In this document: positions 1 to 5,907 of the stretch, one piece after another
Layout of the letters: each line of letters begins with the position of its first letter
Position numbering within the stretch: position 1 is the stretch's first letter
Source of the DNA: CAYOYK01 sp964408185
Lineage (GTDB): Bacteria; Bacillota; Clostridia; Christensenellales; Aristaeellaceae
Reading direction: 5' to 3'
Length of the DNA: 13,416 nt
Assembly (NCBI GenBank): GCA_964408185.1
Contig: CAYOYK010000063.1
Span: forward strand, 1-13,416
Notes under the pieces: generated by a model
The model's database searches: none
What the model saw: only the letters and a program-made list of their open reading frames with translations
What the model was told of the DNA's origin: nothing
Program-made: the position numbers and the translations under genes

Positions 1-13
1 GAAAAGTGACGAA

Positions 14-182
14 CCCCGGCCCGCAGGTCGGGGCACGCGGCCCGCAGGCCGCCCTTCCCCACCCCGCAGGGTGGGGCACCGTTCCCGCCCGCGCCGCACG
101 GGCGACCCCCGCGCCCGCAGGCGCGGCCCCTGCCGCGGCGCACGCGCCGCGCAGGCCGAAGCGCGCGCGGCCCTGCAAGGGC
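14..182. repeat. Array of seven consecutive GC-rich stem-loops, four with an identical CGCA/UGCG loop
   Basis: Seven inverted repeats follow one another with almost no spacer. Stems: 14-21/26-33 (8 bp, one G-U), 37-42/47-52 (6 bp), 57-64/69-76 (8 bp), 86-91/99-104 (6 bp), 109-115/120-126 (7 bp), 129-140/145-155 (11 bp, one bulged C) and 170-174/178-182 (5 bp). Stems 1, 2, 3 and 5 enclose the same four-base loop, CGCA on the plus strand, inside a common core CCCGCAGG, while their outer stem sequences differ and still pair. Read from the minus strand these loops are C(UGCG)G, a member of the UNCG tetraloop class. The stretch is about 86% G+C by hand count. It lies just 3' of the minus-strand gene ending at 200, so it may be that transcript's 3' UTR or termination zone. 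Function unknown. Confidence 0.8.
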
Positions 183-199
183 GGCACACAGCACCCCGC

Positions 200-844
200 C
201 TACATCATCCCGGTGCCCGCCTCGTCGGTGCCGTTCTCCGGGGCGGGGGACTCGTCCGGGGCGGACTCGTCGGTCGGCGCGTCCGTGGGATCGGGGATGG
301 CACGGGTGTTCACAAACGTGAGCGCAATCGCCGACCCGGCGCGCTCCCCCGTGAGCGTATACACGCCGCGGGAGATCGTGCCCGTGCCGTCGCCGTCCGC
401 GACCGCCTGCTCGATCAAATCCACCACCGCGTAACGCTCGGCCGCCTGCGCGCTGCCCTCCATGGCCATGAGCAGCGCGTAGCAATGGTAGGCCGTGGTC
501 ACAAAATCATTGTACAGCGCGTTGCCGACCTCCATGCCGGACGGCGCGGTGAGCGTGATGGCGCAGCGGTCGATGGTATCGCCGTCCCGGCCCGTGGTGC
601 CGTATAGCGTCAGCGCCTCGCTGGTGAGCGTGAACACCACGCGGCCGTCGTTCGCGCCGCTCTTTTGCTGCGTGATGATCAGCGGCAGCAGGTGGTAGCC
701 GGTATTATCGTTGATAAAATATACGTCGTCGCTGTAATAGCTCACGAAGGTGGTCAGGCTCTGCCCGGTGTAGGCGCTCTCGGCCCCGGCCGGAGCAAGC
801 GTCAGCAGCAGCAGACAGGCCAGCAGCACCGCGATTCCTCTCAT
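200..844 (-). CDS. Small secreted protein of unknown function with acidic Pro/Thr tail
   Basis: Encodes 214 residues. The start at 844 is chosen because AAAGGAGG (complement of 853-860) lies 8 bases upstream; the frame stays open further upstream but without such a site. Residues 1-21 form a signal peptide (charged MR, a leucine-rich core, then AGA before Glu22), so export is expected. The mature part (about 22-180) has alternating short hydrophobic stretches suggesting a beta-rich domain, with two cysteines (94 and 121). The last 33 residues (about 182-214) are low-complexity and rich in Asp, Glu, Pro and Thr, like a linker or disordered tail. No LPxTG motif or lipobox is seen. I do not recognise the family. 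It is transcribed away from the M42 operon, and a hairpin array follows its stop codon. Confidence 0.75.
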   Translation of the reverse strand: MRGIAVLLACLLLLTLAPAGAESAYTGQSLTTFVSYYSDDVYFINDNTGYHLLPLIITQQKSGANDGRVVFTLTSEALTLYGTTGRDGDTIDRCAITLTAPSGMEVGNALYNDFVTTAYHCYALLMAMEGSAQAAERYAVVDLIEQAVADGDGTGTISRGVYTLTGERAGSAIALTFVNTRAIPDPTDAPTDESAPDESPAPENGTDEAGTGMM

Positions 845-873
845 CACTGCACCCTCCTTTGCGGGATGCGCAC

Positions 874-902
874 AGCATAGCACGGACGACGCGTTTACGC
901 AA
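874..902 (-). promoter_or_regulatory. Putative sigma-A-type promoter for the minus-strand secreted-protein gene
   Basis: On the minus strand, TTGCGT (complement of 897-902) is followed after 17 bases by TATGCT (complement of 874-879), preceded by TG in the extended -10 position. It lies about 30 bases upstream of the start codon at 844. The hexamers match consensus only moderately; spacing and position support the call. Confidence 0.5.
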
Positions 903-923
903 GCCGCCAAACCCTGCCAGCCA

Positions 924-952
924 TTGCAACCAAGCCCTCGTTGCGGTATAAT
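924..952 (+). promoter_or_regulatory. Sigma-A-type promoter for the membrane-protein/M42 operon
   Basis: TTGCAA at 924-929, a 17-base spacer, and a perfect TATAAT at 947-952. Transcription would begin near 959, giving a leader of about 25 bases before the start at 984, with the ribosome site at 971-978. It is divergent from the minus-strand promoter at 874-902; the two -35 elements are only about 20 bases apart, so one bound regulator could affect both. Confidence 0.8.
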
Positions 953-983
953 GGAGCGGAAATCCACGCCGAGGAGGAAGGCC

Positions 984-1526
984 ATGGACAAGCTGAGACG
1001 CTTTGTGTGGTATCTGGCCGGACGGCTGTTCGTGCTGCTGCTGGTGGTATCGCTGATGGTGGTCACGTTCTACTATGCCATGAACGCGGCCAACATTTCC
1101 GTCGTGCTCAAGGACGGCATGGCGCGGCGCGCGCAGGTGATTATGATGGGCGAGGACGCGGAGGAGCTGACCAAGTTCTTTCAAAGCGCGTACCTGCAAA
1201 TGGATGAGAACCTGCAAAACGCCATCAACGGCACCGGGCCGTACCAAAACTACACCATCCGCGGCATCGACCATCGGCTGGAGCTGACGTGGATGTGGTG
1301 CTGGCCGTGGGAAACCACCGCCCGCGCCGAGTTTACCGAGCGCGTCCCGCGCATCGACGGGCGCATCAAAGGCGAGTACCGGGAGAGCGCCGTCGCCCAG
1401 CTTGGCGAGAGCGCCGTCAATCCCCCCGCGTGGCAGGCCGCGAGCTACGTGGCCAACATGGTCAAGGAAAACGGACAATGGCATATCAAATCCATCGCCG
1501 TGAAGGAGCTGCTTGGCGACGAGTGA
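984..1526 (+). CDS. Membrane-anchored Trp-rich protein of unknown function, first gene of the M42 operon
   Basis: Encodes 180 residues. The start at 984 follows GAGGAGGA (971-978); an in-frame upstream ATG lies inside the promoter and is discarded. Residues 1-12 are basic, and 13-33 form one transmembrane helix or uncleaved signal anchor, so the rest should face outside by the positive-inside rule. The outer part has an unusual Trp cluster, WMWCWPWE (103-110), and ends with a WHIKSIAVKEL strand pattern resembling the last strand of NTF2-like/SnoaL-like domains, which is only a loose impression. The gene ends 13 bases before the first peptidase, whose ribosome site overlaps its stop codon, so co-translation is likely. 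No family is recognised. It could anchor, deliver peptides to, or sense something for the downstream peptidases; that is inference from position only. Confidence 0.7.
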   Translation: MDKLRRFVWYLAGRLFVLLLVVSLMVVTFYYAMNAANISVVLKDGMARRAQVIMMGEDAEELTKFFQSAYLQMDENLQNAINGTGPYQNYTIRGIDHRLELTWMWCWPWETTARAEFTERVPRIDGRIKGEYRESAVAQLGESAVNPPAWQAASYVANMVKENGQWHIKSIAVKELLGDE

Positions 1527-1539
1527 GGAAGGTGTTACC

Positions 1540-2595
1540 GTGGAAATTCTGACCTATCTGCAAGAGGTTTCGCAGCTTGTCAGCCCCAGCGGGCACGAGC
1601 TGGAAACCAGCGCGTGGCTGGCGGAGAAATTCCGTCCCCTGTGCGACGAGGTGCGCGTGGACGCGCTGCACAACGTCATCGCGCTCAAAAAAGGCGTGCG
1701 CAAGCGCGGCCAAAAGCCCATCCGCGTCATGCTGTCCGCCCATCAGGACGAGATCGCGCTGATGGTTACGGACATCCTGCCGGACGGCACGCTGCGCATC
1801 GGCTCGGTGGGCGGCGTGGACCCGCGCATCCTGCCGGCCTCGCAGGTGTACGTGCACGGCCAAAAGCGGCTGATCGGCGTGGTGGGCGCAAAGCCCCCGC
1901 ACCTGATGACCCCCGCCGAGGCCGACACCAACTACAACCGCGACGATCTGTTTGTGGACGTGGGCCTTCCGGCCGATAAGGCCCGCGCGCAGGTGCACAT
2001 CGGCGATCTGGTGACGCTGCGCGGCGAGACGCTGCCGCTGCTGGGCGGCTTGGCGGCCGGAAAGACAATGGACGACCGCGCCTGCGCGGGCATGATGCTG
2101 CTGGCCGCCGAGCGCCTGCAAAGCGTCCGGCACGAGGCGGACGTGTACTTCGTCTGCTCCACGCAGGAGGAGGTCGGGGCCTATGGCGCGTTGGTGAGCG
2201 CCTTTGCCATCGACCCGGACATGGCCGTCGCCATCGATGTGACGCACGCCCCGGTGCCGGGCAGCCGCCCCAACACCACCGTGCCGCTGGACGCGCCCGC
2301 CGTGACCTACGGCCCGTACGTGCAGCCCAAGCTCCTTGAGCGCCTGAAGGATACCGCCCAGAAGCACCATGTCGCCATCAATCTGGAGCCCGCCAACCGC
2401 TCCACCGGCACCGATCTGGACATGATCGGCATCGCGCGGGACGGCATCCCCGGCGTGCTGGTAGACCTGCCGCTCAAGTACATGCACACCTCCGTCGAGG
2501 TGATTGATACAAACGCGCTTGCCGAGGGCGGGCGGCTGCTGGCCGCCTTCGTCGGCGAGCTTTCCGAAGGGTGGGACGATGACCTATGGACCTGA
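1540..2595 (+). CDS. M42 family metallo-aminopeptidase (glutamyl aminopeptidase/endoglucanase M type), copy 1
   Basis: Encodes 351 residues, the usual M42 length. The GTG at 1540 is preferred because AGGAAGG (1526-1532) sits 7 bases upstream; a TTG at 1513 would place the start inside the previous gene. M42 enzymes are cytosolic, two-metal, large oligomeric (TET) aminopeptidases that trim peptides. The expected ligands are present: His68 and Asp70 in AHQDE, bridging Asp178 in MDDR, the Glu210-Glu211 pair in TQEEVG, Asp233 in DVTHA, and His316 in KYMHTS. The usual GGTDA segment reads TGTDLD (289-294), which differs from copy 3. The end overlaps the next gene by 10 bases. Substrate preference cannot be read from the sequence. 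Confidence 0.93.
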   Translation: MEILTYLQEVSQLVSPSGHELETSAWLAEKFRPLCDEVRVDALHNVIALKKGVRKRGQKPIRVMLSAHQDEIALMVTDILPDGTLRIGSVGGVDPRILPASQVYVHGQKRLIGVVGAKPPHLMTPAEADTNYNRDDLFVDVGLPADKARAQVHIGDLVTLRGETLPLLGGLAAGKTMDDRACAGMMLLAAERLQSVRHEADVYFVCSTQEEVGAYGALVSAFAIDPDMAVAIDVTHAPVPGSRPNTTVPLDAPAVTYGPYVQPKLLERLKDTAQKHHVAINLEPANRSTGTDLDMIGIARDGIPGVLVDLPLKYMHTSVEVIDTNALAEGGRLLAAFVGELSEGWDDDLWT

Positions 2596-3611
2596 AGACC
2601 CTCTGTGAACTGCAAGGCCCCAGCGGCCACGAGGAGCAGGTGCGCTCCGCCGTTATGGCCGCCTGCGCCAAGCTCAAGGGCGTGACCGCCTGCGACGATA
2701 AGGTGGGCAACGTGGTCGCCACCAAAAAGGGAACCGACCCCAAGGCCCCCGCGGTAATGCTCTGCGCGCATATGGACGAGGTCGCCCTGATGGTCGTCGG
2801 CGCGACGGACGAGGGCCTGCTCCAATTCCGCGCGCTGGGCGGCATCGACAGCCGCGTGCTGGTCAGCAAGCGCGTCTGCGTGGGCAAAGAGAAGCTGAAC
2901 GGCGTCATCGGCGCAATGGCCATCCATCAGCAGACCGCCGAGGATCGCAAGCACGTGCTGCCCATCACGCAGCTCTACGTGGACATCGGCGCAAAGACAA
3001 AGGACGAGGCCCTGCAAAAGGCCCCTGAGGGCACGTTTATCACATTTGCCACCAAGTTTGAAAGGTTCGGCCAAGGCATGGCGCTTGCCAAGGCGCTGGA
3101 CGATCGCGTAGGGGTGTACAACCTGCTGCGCGTGCTGGAGGGGACGTACCCCTGCACCGTCCATTGCGTGTTCACCAATCAGGAGGAGGTCGGCTGCCGG
3201 GGCGCGACCGGCGCGGCGCATCGTCTCCAGCCCGATATCGCCCTGATTCTGGAGGGCACCACCGCCAACGACGCGGGCGACGTGCCCGACGCCGCGCAGG
3301 TATGCAAATGCGGGCAGGGCGTGGCCGTCAGCTTTATGGACAACGCGTCCATCGCGCGGCCGGCGTTCTTCCGGCGCATGCTGGCCATCGCCGCCGAAAA
3401 CAAGATCCCCGCGCAGGTCAAGATGAGCGTATCCGGCGGGAACGAGAGCGGCGCGGCCCAGCGGGCGGGCGGCGGCGTGAAGACGCTGGTGCTCAGCGTG
3501 CCCTGCCGCTACATCCACAGCCCCAGCACCGTCTGCTCCCTCAAGGATGTGGACGCGCAGTACGAGCTGGCTCGCGCCTTCCTGCAGCAGACCGATTTCA
3601 GCAACCTATGA
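2586..3611 (+). CDS. M42 family metallo-aminopeptidase, copy 2 (Glu at the usual Asp ligand)
   Basis: Encodes 341 residues, starting with the ATG that overlaps the stop of copy 1; a weak site (AAGGGTGG, about 2568-2575) precedes it and translational coupling is likely. Ligands by motif: His62 and Asp64 in AHMDE, Asp172 in LDDR, Glu200-Glu201 in NQEEVG, His311 in RYIHS. The ligand that is Asp in copies 1 and 3 is Glu223 here (ILEGT), and the segment that is GGTDA in copy 3 is GGNES (284-288). Both are conservative changes seen in some M42 members as far as I recall, so the enzyme is probably active but with different specificity. The second gene of three in tandem, it probably forms part of a cytosolic TET-type particle, alone or mixed with its paralogues. 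Confidence 0.92.
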   Translation: MDLKTLCELQGPSGHEEQVRSAVMAACAKLKGVTACDDKVGNVVATKKGTDPKAPAVMLCAHMDEVALMVVGATDEGLLQFRALGGIDSRVLVSKRVCVGKEKLNGVIGAMAIHQQTAEDRKHVLPITQLYVDIGAKTKDEALQKAPEGTFITFATKFERFGQGMALAKALDDRVGVYNLLRVLEGTYPCTVHCVFTNQEEVGCRGATGAAHRLQPDIALILEGTTANDAGDVPDAAQVCKCGQGVAVSFMDNASIARPAFFRRMLAIAAENKIPAQVKMSVSGGNESGAAQRAGGGVKTLVLSVPCRYIHSPSTVCSLKDVDAQYELARAFLQQTDFSNL

Positions 3612-3631
3612 GCAACGATGAGGTGAACGAT

Positions 3632-4615
3632 ATGTACGAATTGATTGAAAAGCTGGCCAACGTATACGGGGCCACGGGCCGCGAAGGCCGCGTGGCGGAT
3701 ACCATCCGGGAGCTGGTAAAGGACTCCGTGGACTCCGTGGAGACCGACGTGATGGGCAACCTGATCTGTATCAAAAACGGCAAGGCGGGCGGCCGCCGCG
3801 TGATGCTCTCCGCGCACATGGATCACATTGGGTTCATCGTGGTGGCGGCGGAGAAAGAGGGCTTCCTGCGCGTGATGCCCGTGGGCGGCGTGCCCGTGGA
3901 TCAGGCCGCGAAGCGCCACGTCTATTTTGAAAACGGCGTGCACGGCGTGATGAGCGCGCAGCCCCTCAAGGAGGGCGAAAAGCTCGCCGCCAAGCACCTG
4001 TACATCGATATCGGCGCGGACAGCGCCGAGGAGGCGCTGGGCATGGTGAGCATCGGCGATATCGCCGTGTGGACGAACGACTGCCACCGCCTCGGCGCGC
4101 ACCGCGTCGCCTCCCCGGCCATGGACGACCGCTGCGCCTGCGCGCTGCTGGTGAAGCTGCTCCAAACCGTCAAAAAGCCCAAGGATACCCTCGTCGCCGT
4201 GTTCTCCACGCAGGAGGAGGTCGGCTGCCGGGGTGCGCGCACCGCAAGCTACGCCCTCGACCCGGACGTGGGCATCGCCCTCGACGTGACCGCCAACGGC
4301 GATACGCCGGAGACCAAGTTCCCCGCCGTCATGCTGGGCAAGGGCGCGGCGATCAAGATCATGGACCGCGGCTCCATCTCCAACCCGGACGTGGTCAAGG
4401 GGCTGCTCAAGGCCGGCGAGGACGCGGGCGTGCCCACCCAGCGCGAGGTGCTTCCCTTCGGCGGCACCGACGCGAGCGCCATGCAGTTTGCCAAGGGCGG
4501 CGTGCCCGTCGGCACGGTGAGCATTCCCTGCCGCAACGTGCATTCCGTGTGCGAGATCATCGACCTGCGGGATATGGACGCGGCGCTCAAGCTGCTGCAG
4601 CAGTACGTCAAGTAA
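3632..4615 (+). CDS. M42 family metallo-aminopeptidase, copy 3
   Basis: Encodes 327 residues from the ATG at 3632, which has GAGGTG (3619-3624) 7 bases upstream and gives the usual N terminus (MYELIEKL followed by a G-TG-E motif). An alternative ATG at 3608 overlaps the stop of copy 2 (ATGA) and would add eight residues, but has no visible ribosome site. Ligands: His62 and Asp64 in AHMDH, Asp165 in MDDR, Glu195-Glu196 in TQEEVG, Asp218 in LDVTA, His304 in RNVHS, with a canonical GGTDA (277-281). AHMDH replaces the usual AHMDE, which is tolerated in the family as far as I know. The DNA around the Glu-Glu motif is identical to copy 2 over 23 bases (3180-3202 and 4211-4233). Confidence 0.92.
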   Translation: MYELIEKLANVYGATGREGRVADTIRELVKDSVDSVETDVMGNLICIKNGKAGGRRVMLSAHMDHIGFIVVAAEKEGFLRVMPVGGVPVDQAAKRHVYFENGVHGVMSAQPLKEGEKLAAKHLYIDIGADSAEEALGMVSIGDIAVWTNDCHRLGAHRVASPAMDDRCACALLVKLLQTVKKPKDTLVAVFSTQEEVGCRGARTASYALDPDVGIALDVTANGDTPETKFPAVMLGKGAAIKIMDRGSISNPDVVKGLLKAGEDAGVPTQREVLPFGGTDASAMQFAKGGVPVGTVSIPCRNVHSVCEIIDLRDMDAALKLLQQYVK

Positions 4616-4629
4616 TCGCTTTTTCAGGC

Positions 4630-4661
4630 CGGGCGGCGCGGCTGGACTGCCGCGCCGCCCG
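4630..4661. terminator. 13-bp GC hairpin after the M42 operon, no U-tract
   Basis: Perfect inverted repeat: 4630-4642 pairs with 4649-4661 around the six-base loop TGGACT. It lies between the third peptidase (ends 4615) and recF (starts 4700). No run of T follows on either strand, so a classical intrinsic terminator is not certain; it may cause partial termination or protect the mRNA 3' end. The geometry (13 bp, 6-base loop) equals that of the hairpin at 10497-10528. Confidence 0.6.
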
Positions 4662-4699
4662 CCCCACGCTCCGCCCAAACCGACCGCAATGAGGTTCGC

Positions 4700-5818
4700 A
4701 TGCGCTTTACCAGCCTGAAGCTGCGGAATTTCCGCAATTACGAGCAACTGGAGCTGACCCCCGGCCAGGGGGTCACGGTTTTGTATGGGGCAAACGGCTC
4801 CGGCAAGACCAACGTGCTGGAGGCCATGCACCTGCTCAGCCTTGGCAGGAGCCACCGCACCGCGCAGGACCGCGAGATGATCCGCGCCGGGGAGTCCGCC
4901 GCCTTTGTGCGCGCCGAGACCCAGCGGCAGGACGGCAAGCGGCAGGTGGAGGTTCGCCTCTACGCCGACGAGAAGCCCTCCAAGCGCCTCCTGCTCTACG
5001 GCAAGCCCGCCGAGCGCATCGGCGACCTGATGGGCCACGTGACCTGCGTGATGTTCTCGCCGGAGGACGTGCGCATCGCCCGCGACGGCCCCACCGTGCG
5101 CCGCCGATTTGTGGATATGCAGCTCAGCCAGATTCGCCCGTCGTACCTGCGCGCCCTGCGCCGCTACCTGAGCACGCTGGAGAGCCGCAACGCCCTGCTC
5201 AAGGACCTGCGCATCACCCCCGCGCACGATTTTGAGACGCAGCTGGACGCGTGGGACGAGCAGCTTGCCAACGCCGCCGTGGACGTGGTAAACGACAGGC
5301 GCTGGTTCATCGCCGGACTGGCGGCCGAGGCCGCCGCGCAGTACCTCGGCATCTGCGAGGACGACGGCGAGGCGCTGGGCTTGCGCTACAAGGGCGGGCT
5401 GGCCGAGTGCGGGGACGTCCGCCAAACGATGCTGGCCGCGCTGCGCGACGCGCGCGGCGAGGACAAGCTGCGCCAGTACACCTCCTTCGGCCCGCACCGC
5501 GACGACATGACGCTGACGCTCTCCGGCCGCGAGCTGCGCGCCTACGGCAGTCAGGGCCAGCTCCGCACCGCCGCGCTCAGCCTCAAGCTGGGCGAGCTGG
5601 CGCTGATCCAACGCGAGATGGGCGAGTCCCCCGCGCTGCTGCTGGACGATGTGTTCAGCGAGCTGGACGTGAAGCGCCGCGCGGCACTGCTGCGCAACGC
5701 GGCGGGGGTGCAGACATTTTTGACCTGCACCGATCAAGGCGACGCGGCGGGCGCGCACGCGGAGCAGTTTATCCGCGTGGAGCGGGACGAGCGCGGTCTT
5801 GCGCGCCTGTGCCCGTGA
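4700..5818 (+). CDS. recF: DNA replication and repair protein RecF
   Basis: Encodes 372 residues, the normal RecF length. RecF is an SMC-like ATPase that binds gapped DNA and, with RecO and RecR, helps load RecA at stalled forks. The N terminus (LKLRNFRNYEQLEL) is typical. Walker A is GANGSGKT (30-37, Lys36), the ABC-type signature is YGSQGQLRT (282-290), and Walker B is ALLLDDVFSELD (312-323, Asp316-Asp317). The start follows ATGAGGT 4 bases upstream, a tight spacing. In most Bacillota recF sits in dnaA-dnaN-recF-gyrB; here its neighbours are peptidases and a nucleotidyltransferase, and none of those partners is visible. It may be transcribed by readthrough from the M42 operon, since I see no promoter in the 84-base gap. 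Confidence 0.95.
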   Translation: MRFTSLKLRNFRNYEQLELTPGQGVTVLYGANGSGKTNVLEAMHLLSLGRSHRTAQDREMIRAGESAAFVRAETQRQDGKRQVEVRLYADEKPSKRLLLYGKPAERIGDLMGHVTCVMFSPEDVRIARDGPTVRRRFVDMQLSQIRPSYLRALRRYLSTLESRNALLKDLRITPAHDFETQLDAWDEQLANAAVDVVNDRRWFIAGLAAEAAAQYLGICEDDGEALGLRYKGGLAECGDVRQTMLAALRDARGEDKLRQYTSFGPHRDDMTLTLSGRELRAYGSQGQLRTAALSLKLGELALIQREMGESPALLLDDVFSELDVKRRAALLRNAAGVQTFLTCTDQGDAAGAHAEQFIRVERDERGLARLCP

Positions 5819-5831
5819 GGCGGCGACCCGG

Positions 5832-5860
5832 TTGCCCCGGAGAAAAAATCCTGCTATAAT
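5832..5860 (+). promoter_or_regulatory. Extended -10 sigma-A promoter
   Basis: TTGCCC at 5832-5837, a 17-base spacer and a perfect TATAAT at 5855-5860, with TG at 5852-5853 forming an extended -10. It lies 14 bases after the recF stop and about 48 bases before the nucleotidyltransferase start, and probably drives that gene and those following. Confidence 0.8.
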
Positions 5861-5907
5861 AGACGCAACGGAAAGCGCGGCCTGATGCCGCAGGGGAGGA
5901 ACCAAAG

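Noticed and set aside
14..182. CRISPR array
   Set aside because: Repeats are inverted within each unit rather than direct between units, are 13-27 bases long without constant spacers, and no cas genes are seen.
6..434. Plus-strand open frame over the hairpin array
   Set aside because: The translation is low-complexity Pro/Ala/Arg from the GC-rich hairpins, has no ribosome site, and overlaps the minus-strand gene that has a signal peptide and a good ribosome site.
4616..4699. Replication origin next to recF
   Set aside because: No DnaA-box cluster (TTATCCACA-like), no AT-rich unwinding region, and no dnaA, dnaN or gyrB.
3509..5905. A long minus-strand open frame of about 800 codons opposite the third M42 gene and recF
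   Set aside because: Same kind of compositional shadow; no recognisable motif, and it ends inside well-supported plus-strand genes.
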